Assembly: GCA_030035585.1 (NCBI GenBank)
Contig: CM057465.1
Span: 31,824,001-31,888,000 of the forward strand
Direction of reading: 5' to 3'
Source of the DNA: Dugong dugon
Lineage: Eukaryota; Chordata; Mammalia; Sirenia; Dugongidae
Length of the DNA: 64,000 nt
Position numbers and translations under genes: made by a program. The notes beneath the pieces were generated by a model. The model was not told where the DNA came from. It searched no databases and worked only from the letters and a program-made list of their open reading frames with translations. Shown one piece after another: positions 17,084 through 28,839 of the stretch; the stretch's first letter is position 1, and each line of letters opens with the position of its first letter.

Positions 17084-18295
17084 ATTACTTAGAAGGTGAC
17101 ATTATTAACTCCTACCTACCAGGAGTCCCACTGTCTCTTTCTTGAGGCTAACAAATACTTTCCAAAGTGAATTATCCAAGAATCTCTGACTTTACTTAGT
17201 TGAAGGTGAGAGAAGTGAAGGGAGGGTGAAGGTGAAGGCCAGTAACTAGCTTACAACTCCCTGTCAAAGAGATTCACAGACTCTGAGAAATCTGCTAGTG
17301 CTGCTGTTCTCTCAACACTATGGTTAAAATACACCCAACATGGTGCCATGTATTCCTGTTTACCTGCAGTGCACCTTTGCTAGTCCAGGTCTCTGTAGGT
17401 ATTCCAAGCTTTGGTATCAAATGCTATTCTTCTCTCTTTCCTTGTCCAATTGCTCTGTCTAAAAACATGACACTAGGCCCAGGCGGCCAAATCCTAAGAC
17501 TCTTCCAGGCCCAGTAACAGCTCCAATGGAGCCAGCCCTTCTCCTACACACATTTGTACATTCAATTTAATGCTTTAGTACTACCCCTTGCTCTAGGTAA
17601 CTTTTTAGTGGACTTTTGCTGTCTCTTGCTACTTAGCCTAGATCTGGACCGAACCCCAGTCCACCCCAGCAGCTATCTCGATTCATACATATGAGTAGTA
17701 GATACTAGAGTATCAGTTCTTCTTCTGTTTGAAGATTTTCGGCACTTTTGCAAATAGTTTCAGATTCTTCCTAAAGGGCAGAGGCAAATTTGCCATATTC
17801 CACAAAACAAAAGACCCTGCGTAACTTCTAATTTGGTTACATGAAATAGAAAAGTCTTATTGAAAATCTGGAGGGAGTTTACTGGCTCTGTCGGATTGCT
17901 GTTTGCCTTAGCAATTTAACTATATCAACAGTTACCAAAACGAGGTTGGGAACACCAGGGGGTCCCTGAGACCCTTTCCAGGATCTGTGAAGTGAAAACT
18001 ATTTTCATATTAATACTAAAATATTGCTTATCTTTTTCACACTCATTTCTCACGAGTTTATAGTGGAGTTTTCTAGAGACTACATGACAAGTGATATCAC
18101 AACAAATTGAATGTAATAATCAGATATCAGAATCCAACCAACTTGTAAAAATACAAAACTAAGCTACTCTTCTCCTTTACATATTTTTTAGAATATTTTT
18201 CCTCTCAGAAAATTTATTTTTCATTAAAATTATGTTTTCTCACATCACTAGGTTACATCTTTATCCAGGAAAATAAGTGGTTTTCAGCCCTTCTA
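17084..18295. other. Unassigned intronic sequence
   Basis: No gene or repeat family recognised. The 65-codon open frame at 17320-17517 shows no family match. Confidence 0.55.
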
Positions 18296-18470
18296 TACTA
18301 AACCCTGGGTGGTGTGAACAGTTAAGCACCAGGCTACTAAACAAAGAAAGGCCTCTGGCAATCTTCCAAAGGATCACAGCCATTGAAAACTCTCCGAAGT
18401 GTAGTTCTACTCAGAAACACATAGGATAGCCATGAGTCAGAATTGATTTGATGACAAGTAGTTAGCCCGT
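18296..18470 (+). repeat. AfroSINE, plus, diverged
   Basis: accctgggtggtgtgaacag head, aaagaaaggcctctggcaat middle, agccatgagtcagaattgat tail. The aaaggcctggcaatct middle is a variant shared with the SINE at 18511. Confidence 0.75.
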
Positions 18471-18510
18471 CTCTGTATAACTAATTGGGCCAACTAGTGA
18501 TTCTATGAGT

Positions 18511-18780
18511 GCAGTGGTAGTTTAGTGGTAGAATTCTCACCTTCTATGTGGGAGACCAAGGTTTAAGTCCCAGCTAATGCAACTCAAGTGTAGCCACCAT
18601 CCGTCTGTCAGTGGAGGCATGTGTGCTATTATGATGCTGAGCAGGTTTCAGTGGAGCTTCCAGAGAAAGACAGACTAAGAAGAAAGGCCTGGAGAGCTAC
18701 TTCCAAAATCAGCCAGTGAAAACCTTATGGCTCACAATGGTCTAATGTCGTTGTCCATGAGTCGGTCAAGATATTTTTCA
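18511..18780 (+). repeat. SINE with tRNA-Gly-like head and AfroSINE-like tail
   Basis: 18511-18581 is a 71-nt tRNA-Gly-like head with box A tagtttagtgg (18518-18528) and box B ggtttaagtcc (18560-18570). Acceptor-like ends and an anticodon stem can be drawn, but the loop is cttctat and no longer reads glycine. Box B differs from consensus by C-to-T and G-to-A at a former CpG. A body follows (ccaccatccgtctgtcagtg, gcaggtttcagtggagcttc). It then joins the AfroSINE-variant middle (gaagaaaggcctggagagct) and ends in the shared tail word tccatgagtcggtc. It is a SINE, not a working tRNA gene. Confidence 0.75.
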
Positions 18781-19324
18781 AAATTATTATGAATGAATTA
18801 AGCTCTAGCCTAAAGAATGCTCAATATTCATAGAACTCTGTAATAATCAGAAATATCTTGACCCACTGCTTAAATACTGGAATCTTTCAAAATCTGGTTA
18901 TCTTATCCTTTTCCATGAGTCTAACTTCTTTCATTGTATAATGATAATTCAAATGTCAATCTGTAGTTCACACCTTTTGTTTGTTATTAATAATCATTAT
19001 TCTTATAGCCCACAAGACTCTTCACTCTCAAGTAACCAATAATAATATGAAGGCTATCAAAATGGTGACTATTATACATTTTATTATTGAAGATCTCAGA
19101 GGAAACTCAAACTCAACTCGCTCAACTGTCACTCATATCTGTTCTTCCTATTCCACTATACATGTTCAGTAATTTGAACCATCATTACCAATTAACCAAC
19201 TTGACACCTTAAGCTCCTCCCCTCTCCCCAAGACCCACATCTATTAAATCACTGAGTCCTGTGGATTCTCAGACTCTAAATATCTTTAGAATTTTTCTCC
19301 CTTGTTTTCTATTCCCAATGCCAG

Positions 19325-19905
19325 TGACTTAGTTTTTAATTAGCCTTTTCCTGGATTACTGCAATAGCAATCCTATAAGAGAACAAATGTAATTATACCA
19401 CATCTGCTTAAAATAGTTTGACGGCTACCAAATACAGGTTAACATGTAATGTCGTTGGTATGTTACTTAAGAAATGTTGTTATCTGGCCCTTACCTACCT
19501 TTCCTACTATGACTAACACCATCTTCCATGAAGCGCCAAGCTCTCTAATTCATGCCTTTGCACATGCAGTTCCTTTTGTCTGGAATATGCCTCTTTCTTT
19601 CAAATGACTGGCAAAGAACTATGCAGCATTCAAGACTCCACTCAGAAATCACTTGGACTTTGAAAAAAATCTCTGAAAAATGAGGCAAAATTAGGCACTT
19701 TTCTTGTAGTGCTTCCTTGAAATTTGATGATCTCAGATCTCAGATTTTAATTTTTCATTCATATCTCTACTATAGCAATTACTTCATTTCTGTAATATTT
19801 TATTTTCTGCTTCTCTAGTAAAATATAAGCTTGTAACAGCTGGAATTTTTTGTACATAGCTTATGTCAAAGGCACTGAGGTGCTGTTTAGTAAATATTGA
19901 CAAGA
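19325..19905 (+). repeat. L2 3' end
   Basis: Long L2-like match: catgcctttgcacatgcagt, tccttttgtctggaatatgc, caagactccactcagaaatc, and an end stretch aaaggcactgaggtgctgtt...agtaaatattgac. Ancient LINE, no coding capacity. Confidence 0.75.
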
Positions 19906-20326
19906 AGCAATGGCAAAGACCATGACCACACCAAACATAAAGTTTTAACTCAATCTTGGTTCATTTATTTGAATTCAACCGTTTTTTCCAAAGTGGATTT
20001 TCTAAGAAGGGTTATCAAAAGAGCACATACAATAAAATAGAAATAAAAGTGTAAACTAAGATTAAGAAGAGAACAGATTACCAGTCTAAGTGACAAGAGC
20101 GGGCAATGTGAGAGATGAAAAGGAAAAAGAATGCTTCAGGAGTAGGGATTAACAAGGTCAGCATATGCAGACTTCAAACGAAATGAAAATGGAGAAAGGG
20201 CTACTGGAGCAGATAAATAGGTCTTCATTAGTTTCTTTTGATGAAATAGTTTTAGTAAAGCTACAGGAGAGAATGCAGCTTTCAAGTGATTAACAAACCA
20301 GTGGGTGCTGAGGAGTATGAGTTGCA

Positions 20327-20353
20327 AACACACACACACACATACATACACAC
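20327..20353. repeat. (CA)n microsatellite
   Basis: CA run with two TACA interruptions. Confidence 0.9.
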
Positions 20354-20861
20354 GACTGTATTCACAAGGGTTTAAGTCAGTTTTACCCATAGAGATCATT
20401 GCAACTTGTTTGGCTCTGCTATAAGAATAAACAAAAGTGGGCTAATTCTAGAAATGTAAAAATCAATTCAGCTAATAACAGCTCCAGATCGTATTTTTGA
20501 AAATGAGAAAATTGAGAGAGTATTAGTGAATGCTAATACCAAATATCCCTGAATGCTATTTCTAAAACTGTGGAAATCATAGAATTTTTCTATCTGTAAC
20601 CAATCAGTAAGCAAAAAAAAAACTATAACAATGTTTTGTAGTGTTTTTAACTAATTATACCTCTAAAGTCCAAATGTATATCAGTTGCCCCAAAAGATAT
20701 AAAGTAGGAAATTCCAGGCCATTCCACTGATAACAGTTCTATCGGATACATGAGAGACAATAAAGAAACCAGTAATAGCTTTAAGATGTCAGTTGTAACT
20801 GTCTTTGCCCTGAGAAAGGTAGCAACCGTAATACATAAAATATATGGTTTTTTCTTCTAAA

Positions 20862-20892
20862 AATAATAATAGTAATAATAATATTATTATAG
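20862..20892. repeat. (AAT)n simple repeat
   Basis: aataataatagtaataataa followed by an inverted tattattat, making a small palindrome. Confidence 0.8.
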
Positions 20893-20899
20893 CTAAAAT

Positions 20900-21015
20900 T
20901 CAAATCTACCCTAACCATTTATTTTCATCTCATTTAATCCTACCAACATCATTGCATAGATCTATTATTCCATTTTATAGAGAAGCAAACTGAGGCTTAG
21001 AGAGACTAAGGTCAA
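20900..21015 (+). repeat. MIR fragment
   Basis: ctcatttaatcctaccaaca, then ttttatagagaagcaaactg and aggcttagagagactaaggt: MIR core and 3' words. Confidence 0.7.
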
Positions 21016-21185
21016 AGCCCACCGCTTTGTAATATATATTCTCTGAATGTATGCTTTTTACAAGAATCTTCAACTCTAATCAACACAAAGTTCACAAAAT
21101 AAATATAAGCGCATTTCTATAAACAGTATTTATACATACTCATACATTCAAACACGCACATACACACAAGCTAAACTTAGGCCAG

Positions 21186-21715
21186 GTGTTAGTTATCTAG
21201 TGCTGCTATAATGGAAATACTACAAGCAGATGCTTTTAACAAAGAGAAATGTATTCTCTCACAGTCCAGTAGGCTAGAAGTCCAAATTCTGGGCACCAAC
21301 TCCACGGGAAGGCTTTCTTTCTCTGTTGGTTCTGGAGTAAGGTCCTTGTCATCGATCTTCCCCTGGTCTAGGAGCTTCTCAGGGCAAGAACCCCAGGTCC
21401 AAAGGACTCGCTCTGCTCCTGGAGTTGCTTTCTTGGTGGTATGAGGTCCCCCTATGTCTCTCTGCTCACTTCTTTCTTTTGTATATCAAAAGAGATTGAC
21501 TTAAAACACAACCTAATCTTGTAGACTGAATCCTACCTCATTAACATAACTGCCTCTAATCCTGCCTCATTAATATCAAAGAGGCAGGATTTACAACACA
21601 TAGGAAAATCACATCAGATGAAAAAATGGTGGACAATCACATAATACTGGGAATCATAGCCTAGCCAAACTGATACACATTTTTTGGAAACACAATTTAA
21701 TCCATAACAGATCAC
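21186..21715 (-). mobile_element. MaLR-type LTR
   Basis: About 530 bp. Left end tgttagttatctagtgctgc and right end ccataacag are the reverse complement of a TGTTATGGATT...-type LTR. Internal words tttctctgttggttctgg, tccttgtcatcgatcttc and gacaatcacataatactggg are as in MLT1-like LTRs. No internal coding region, so it is a solo LTR. Confidence 0.7.
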
Positions 21716-22784
21716 AATCATGCAAAAGTAATAAACCAGGAGAAGGAAATTCCTAAGGCTTTATTCCTCATTTGTCTTCTGGATTGTTACATACAGTACT
21801 TTTTCAAGATCCTTATAAAATAAATGGTATAATAATCAAATCCTGATCCTACATAAGCAAAAAGGACTAAGCAAATGGATATCAAACTAAAAGGCATCTG
21901 TGTGCTCATTATTAGGAAAAAGTATCTAAATTCAGGCCCAAAACATCTAGAAAATCCTTAAATTTGCATGTATGTACAAATATGAGCTCAGTTCTTCCTT
22001 TTACATGTTTTATTTATTTTTAAATTTTTCTTTGATCTCTACTTTCTAGCTAGAGAAAGCAGTAAGCAGTAATTGTTTTTGTTTCAGAGCTTTCAGAGAA
22101 GGGCTTACAAGACTTGCCCTTGATATAGAGATAACAGAAAGAAAGCTGCTGAATATTTAATAGAGCTAGAAAATACTACATTTAATATTCTCTCGAGCTT
22201 GCACTGTTCTGACTTAGAAGGAAACCCGAAGTATATATTTGCTACATGTAGAATCTTAAAAATGCAGAGTAAATCACTCTCTAAAAAAAAAACCCACAAC
22301 TTGAAAGGCCAGTGTTCTTAAAGGTAAAACATTTCTTTTAAAATATATGCTGAAAGCTCTTTCTTGGTTAGTTAGGAAAAGATAACTATAAACTGTACTT
22401 TAGGTTTTTGTTCATGTTCTATTTTCCATCACTTTATTCTCCTTTTCAAAGCCTCAACACAGGCAACAGCCAGAATTTTATCTAGGTCTGTTTTATTTGT
22501 ATTGCTTTTTTTTGTTTGAGAAAGGGACAAATTTTAGGAACAATAAGCAATGCAGCCATCTAAGGATCTTTAATAGTTATTGCACATCCAATGTGCTTTG
22601 CCAGTTTTTATTTTCCAAATGCAAAAATTTCTGTAAGCAGAATAAGCTTTTGAAAGAAAGAGACCTGGAGAAGCAACCCCTTTTTCTTAGACAGTACAAT
22701 CCTTCACTGGATTTTTTAAAAATCTGCTATCGTTTTCTTTCTTCTCTATTCTGCCATTTCCTGATAAAGGTATAGTCTGTAATT

Positions 22785-22960
22785 CAATTCAATGAATATT
22801 TCTTAGCCAACTATTAAGTCAAAGATTCTGTGAGATTCTGGAGAAACCAATATGAGTTCCTGTATACAAAAGGGCATATAATTTATTTGGGGGGAACAAT
22901 ATAAAGAAATACATACCTCAAATAAAGGTAAAATATAGTGCACTGAATAAGAAAGAAAGT
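22785..22960 (-). repeat. L2-like 3' fragment
   Basis: attcaatgaatatttcttag, then words like the reverse complement of L2 (ttctgtgagattctggag). Weak. Confidence 0.45.
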
Positions 22961-23415
22961 TCTTAAAAGTCACCCATACACCCACTTCAGTCTAGTTTCC
23001 TCCCTACTTCCCCAATAAGAGCATCTAGCTCTTATTGAGGTCATCAGTTGCAACAAGTTTGCCAAATCCAATGGGTATTTTTATATCAACATCATCAAAA
23101 TCAGTAAACAGCTAAATGCTCCCTCCCTCTGAGACACTTTCACTGATAGACTTCCAGAATACCGTTCCCTTCTGTTTCCTCCCAATATTCTCAGTTTTCT
23201 TTGCTGAGTTCCCTCCTGCACCTGATCTCCAAATGTGAGAATGACACAGAACTTGGCCCCAGGTCCTTTCCTCTGTCTAGATGATAGCATACAGTCCAAC
23301 TATTAAAACTTACATCTATTTGCTTCTGATTCCAAAATTATATATCTCCAGGTCTGACCTCCCTAAACCCTAGATGCACTTACTCAACTGCTTTCTTGTC
23401 CTTGTAACAAGGATA

Positions 23416-23633
23416 TGATGTCAAATAAAGCCAGTTGCCACTGAGTTGATTCTGACTCATGCCGACCCCACGTGTGTCACAGTAGAACTGGGCTCCATGG
23501 GGTTTTCAATGACTCATTTTTCAGAAGTAGATTACTAGGCTTTTCTTCCAAGGCATTTCTAGGTGAATTCAAACCTCTAACCTTTCGGTTAGCTAACCGT
23601 TTGTACCACCCAGGGACTCTGTGATGTCAGATA
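23416..23633 (-). repeat. AfroSINE, minus, with target duplication
   Basis: Target duplication tgatgtcaaata (23416-23427) and tgatgtcagata (23622-23633), one mismatch in 12. Body 23428-23621: gccagttgccactgagttga tail, cctttcggttagctaaccgt head. Confidence 0.9.
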
Positions 23634-23867
23634 GATTTACTAAAATGGATTTCTTATTATCATCCTTCTAAATCTGTCCTTCTTCTCATCTTCTCTCTCT
23701 CAGTAAATGGAACAGTTACTCGAGCTAAAGCTGAGAGGTCATCTTCATGCTTCTCTTTTCTTCTCCACTTCAGTATCTGACTCACTCTAGTCCAAAGGAC
23801 AATCATCTCTTTGGGAAATTGTCCAAGTGTTGTCATTAGCACCCTTTCTTCCATGCTTTTGGACATT

Positions 23868-24411
23868 GAGGTAGTTATCTACTGCTGTGTAAAAATTACC
23901 CCAACACCTAGTAACTTAACACAAATATTTATTATTCCACTTGTGTATCAGCTAAGGTGGGTCTAGGGGGACTGACTCAGGACCTCTTATGATGTTTCAG
24001 TCAAGATTTTGGCCCGAGTCTGTAGTTTTCTGAGGGGTAGAAGCTCTTCGCATGTAGCTCACTCACAAGTCTATTTACAAGAGACCTCAATTCCTTGCTA
24101 GCTATTGGAAAGAGGGTTGAGTTCCCTGCTTTGTGGAATTCTCGTAAGGTTCCTTGAGTATCCTCACGACATCATAACACGGCAGCTGCCCTCCCCAGAG
24201 TGAGTGATTTGAGACGGAGAGAATAAAGAGGATGCATAACTTTTATGACCTCCTCTCAGAAGGTACACACCATCACCTCTGCCATATTCGATTTGTTAGA
24301 AGCAAATCACTAAGTCCAGCCCACACTCAAAAGAAGGTGAATTAAGCCCCACAACTTGAAAGGAGAAGCATCAAATAATTTAGGGAAATAGTTTAAAACC
24401 ACCATAGTCTT
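23868..24411 (-). mobile_element. MaLR (MLT1-like) LTR
   Basis: ggtagttatctactgctgtg start, aatatttattattccac, gcagctgccctccccagagt, cttttatgacctcctctcag and catcacctctgccatattcg. These are the reverse complement of MLT1-type LTR words in the right order. Solo LTR, older than the one at 21186 by divergence. Confidence 0.7.
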
Positions 24412-27183
24412 CCTTTTCCCAGAGTGCAGGGCCATTATGCAAAACAGCTTCAAGACCATTGTGTCAAGTGACAATGTGAGATAAAAGGGTTAAGCAAGTG
24501 GGTAAATTTTAAAAAGAAATTGTGATTTTTTGAGATTACTGATGGAGGGACTGACGTTCAGATGACAAGGTTATAGTTACTGAGAAAAAGTGTAAGAGAT
24601 TCAGAAATTCTGTGAGTAATTTCAAAGAGGAACAATCATTTAAATTCAACAACTATACGGACAAACTTTACTTCAAATGAGGAGAGCTTCAGAACAGCAG
24701 TAAAAATGTGGCCGTGGAGAACAAAGTGAAAAAGTACTTCTTTTCAAAGAATGGTGAGAGGAGGCACCTCTATTTGAAAATGATCTCAGAAAAAATTAGG
24801 ATTCACTAACCATATAATATGGATAAGATAATTCATAGCAAACATGAATTGTGGGTCCCATGAGACCCAGTGAACGATGAAAAGAGTGTGGCCCAGACTG
24901 CTGTAGGCACCGAAAGGAGTTAAAATAGGTGTAAGAGGGTGGGAAAATAGAGTAGAAAAGAGGGCCTGAAAGGGAGGACATAGAGTCAGATTCACGAGCA
25001 GGGTAGCTGTGGTATAGTGGGGTGACAGTACATACAAAAAAAAAAAAAGACAATCACAGGCAATGAAATGAGATGAAAAAAACCTCCCTATGGAGTGCAT
25101 ACTGTGAGAAGTCGGAAATCTGAAGTTATTAAATATTCAACTATTAAGAATCTTGGCTTGAATTGGAGACACACTGTTAACCTCCCAAGGGTATCCACCT
25201 GCCTTGTCTGACCCTGGAAGGGCAATTACTCTGCACAAAAAAAATGATTTTCAGCACCGGGAATGAAAGAAGCAGGACAGTAGTAGGTGTGAGTTAGGTC
25301 GGATTGGGGATGGGGCAGAGTTCAGTTAAGGAAGAACTCAGTAAAGAAAAAAGACAATAGCTTGTTATTTCCTGAACTAAACCACCTAAAATTCTTCATT
25401 CGATAAGCAATCATTGGCAATGTTGGTGGTAAATTCAACAGAAAGTTTTAGACTCTTGAAGTTTCTTAAGGCAGTCCAGATCACTTCATAATTTATGACA
25501 GAACAAATCCCTTCATAATTTATGACGAACATGTTCAGGCAGGAGAAAAAGAGGAGAAAAATAAGATGCAAAGGCAAGACTGGTCACACACACCTACGCT
25601 TCCTTTACAAGTAGCTTACCTAGCTTGCCAATGTGTTAATTTTTACATTTGATTATTACTCTCCCAACAAATTATTTGTATAAATTTGGATGAAATTTAA
25701 AAGCAAAAAATTAAACTATTTTCACCTTCTTGGTAAGTGTGACAAAAAATGATTTCTTGACTATACGTGCTTAAATTTGGAGTACTGCAAAAAAAAATCT
25801 GTCTATCAGGATGGAATTCGAATATGTTTCTAAATCAGACTGATTCCCAGATAGATGAATATTGAGAAGCAAATTGAATGCCGTTGCTTAATCTTAATTC
25901 TATTTTGAGACACATTTCATTAGCTCCTTTATTCCTTTACTATACTGCTCTAAGGTGTTATAAAATGCAATTTCTTATTAGACACTAAGATATTCTAGAG
26001 CCAACAAGAGCCACATATTGGATAAACATTATCACCTCCCCATAACACCATTTATCTTTCATGATGCAAGCCCATGTTACAGATGAGACTTTTAAGAAGG
26101 ATGTCCCAATTTTTCTTGAAATAATTACAACTTTTCATTTCCTAGAGGAAAAAGGCTGAGTATACTGAAATCTGTTGATAATAGACCAGTAAGTATGTTA
26201 AGTGTTCCATACAGGAAGACTGAATAAATATTTCTTTAAATTATATGGATTATCAAAAAGATACAAAAAAAGTGTTTCTGATTTTGTTGTTGATAGAAGA
26301 CAGGTTTAAGTTTCTTTTCATTGGACTTTTGCTCTACTATTGTCAGCCGTGGAAACTATTTTTCATAAACGTGCATTCAAAAGTGGACATTGAAATGACA
26401 AGAGAAGTCATGCTCAAAAATGTCATTTCTAAGTTTATTCCTTGTGAAAGGGTATGTCACCTTTTAACTTCGGATTTGACTGATACGAACATGTGTTTTT
26501 TTCTTTTCAAAATTTCACACTTAAATTTTATGAAATTAATCTCCCATGAAATGTTATAAATATTACAAACGTTAAATACAACAAAACTTACACCAGGCAG
26601 AGAAATTTGAACACACTACGTGAAACATTAGACTGTGCATGTATAAAGGCCACTACATATATGTGTGTGGGTAGCATAGCACTAACAAATACTATACCAA
26701 GTATACATAAAATTTTTATAAACCTTATGAAACTATGAGTATGTTTGTCTAGCATAGACAACTAGATAAGTAGAAAATAGAAATTATTATCAGCTAATAT
26801 CTTTATTATTTGAGCATATCTACTAATCTTTATTAATTTAATTTTCTTATAGGCTAGCATCATATTACAGAAATAGAAATACAAAATTATATATGAGCAT
26901 CAATCTATGAAAAATGGATTTCAGTGATAACATAAAACTGAACCACTAGGAGTCAATGAACACTAGTCAGTCAACAGTTATTGGCTCAGTTTCTTCAAAG
27001 GACCCCTAACAGCAGTGCATATGTGGTAATTCAGGGTGTCAATATACCTCAAATGAAGTTCGAGTTTGACCTAATTCTAATATCACTTTTGGAAATGATG
27101 AACATGTGATTCGTACTTAGAGTTAAAGATTTTTAATATTTTACACTTATTAATTTTCTTTAAAATTCAGTTTTGGCATCAAT
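24412..27183. other. Unassigned intronic sequence
   Basis: About 2.8 kb with no recognised gene or repeat. The 104-codon open frames at 24786-25100 (minus) and 26245-26559 (plus) match nothing I know. A 16-bp direct repeat (cttcataatttatgac) sits at 25484 and 25511. Confidence 0.55.
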
Positions 27184-27826
27184 TGGTCCCAACCACCTGG
27201 AGTAAAGGAGAATGAAGAACACCAAAGACACAAGGAAAGTAGTAGCCTAAGAGACAGAAAGGACCACATAAACCAGAGACTTCATCAGCCTGAGACCAGA
27301 AGAACTAGATGGTGCCTGGCTACCACCAATGACCACCCTGACAGGGAACACAACAGAGAGTCCCTGATGGAATAGCAGAAAGGTGGGGTGCAGAACTCGA
27401 ATTCTAGTAAGACGATCAGACTTCGTGGTCTGACTGAGACTGGAGGAACCCCAGAAAGCATGGCCCCTGGACTCTCTATCAGCAGAGAACTAAAAGAGTT
27501 TCCGAGGCCAACTCTTCAGACAAGGATTGGACTGGACTGTGGGACATAAAGTGATACTCGTGAAGCGTGTGCCTCTTAGTCAACCAGATACAAGAGACCA
27601 AAGGGGCAGCTTCTGTCCAGAGGTGAGATGGGAAGGCAGAGAGGGTTAGGAGCTGGTTGAATGGACATGGGGAATCAAGGGTGGAAAGGGAGAGTGTGCT
27701 GTCGCAGTATGTGGTGAGCAATTAGGGTCACATAACAATGTATGTATAAATTTGTGTATGGGAGACTAACTTGAAATGTAACTTCATTTAAACTACAACA
27801 ATAAAAAAAAGAAAAAGGAAAAAAAA
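27184..27826 (+). mobile_element. L1 3' UTR with poly(A)
   Basis: Parallel to 58310-59000: agaacaccaaagacacaagg, gcctgagaccagaagaacta, gatggtgcctggctaccacc and gagagtccctgatggaatag, ending in an A-rich tail at 27799-27826. Only untranslated sequence is present. On the plus strand, antisense to KCNC2. Confidence 0.85.
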
Positions 27827-27969
27827 TACTAACTGTCTGCTTCTAAAGGTATAAATGACGTTTCTGCTATTTTGCCCAGAAGAAATGACGCCAGTTCTGG
27901 ACATTCTGATACTCTCATGACATTGCTAAACCTAGAGACTTTTTGTTTTGTTTTTTTTAAAGTCAGCTT

Positions 27970-28075
27970 TAAACCAAACCAAACCCATTGCCATCCAGTC
28001 ATTCCACTCATAGCGACCCTATACGACAGAGTAGAACTGCCACATAGTGTTTCCAAGGAGCAACTGGTGGTATAA
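27970..28075 (-). repeat. AfroSINE, minus, truncated
   Basis: aaacccattgccatccagtc, cactcatagcgaccctatac, ending caaggagcaactggtgg. The middle is deleted. Confidence 0.8.
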
Positions 28076-28839
28076 TTTACATATAGTAAAATTCACCCAT
28101 TTTTAGGAATAGTTCTGTAAGTGTGAACAAATACATATAATTGTATAACCATCACTAAAATCAAGATATAAGAGAGCCTCATCACACCAAAAATTTCCTT
28201 GTGCCCCTTTGTTGTCAACCCTTACCCTTACTTACAGCTCCTGGAAATCATCTGATTTTTGTCCTTATAGTCTTGCCTTTTAGATAATGTTAGATAAATG
28301 GAAACATATATACTAAAAAATAAAAATAAAATTTCAGTTTTGTAAATGCTCAAAGATAAATATTCATATGATCAGGCATCCCTTTGACTTTCTGCAGTAA
28401 AACTGCATTCATATTTTCAAATTGTTGCACAACTGATTTGCACCAAAAAAAGTAGATATATTACCAAAACCTTCTCTTGAGCAACACTTAAAAGCTATCA
28501 AATACCTATCTAATAAAAGATGTTGTTCTTCTTTTATAGAAATATAAGGATAATCCAAGACACCTAACTTTACAATAGTAATATTTTCTTTTCAGCCTTA
28601 TTTATTATAATCTGAGGTCTTCAACATTTATTCAACACTATTTTTTATGATTAGCCAATGGTTAATGTGTTTCAAGTGCAGAGAATTTCTTCTCTGCACT
28701 GTTAAGTTTTGATATAAATTTTTATTTTTTATAATATATAACATACTTAATGTTAATACTTTCCTATAAAGGAGCTCATATGACAGAATTTTACAAGACC
28801 AACAACTTCTTCATTGCAAATACCTTTTTTCAAAAACAT

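Noticed and set aside
18511-18581. Working tRNA-Gly gene
   Set aside because: Box B has lost its CpG, the anticodon loop (cttctat) is changed, and the sequence runs directly into a SINE body.
24786-25100. 104-codon minus-strand open frame with hydrophobic stretches
   Set aside because: No recognised family, overlapping alternative frame of similar length, no splice sites seen.
26245-26559. 104-codon plus-strand open frame
   Set aside because: Low-complexity hydrophobic composition from AT-rich DNA; no recognisable domain or promoter context.
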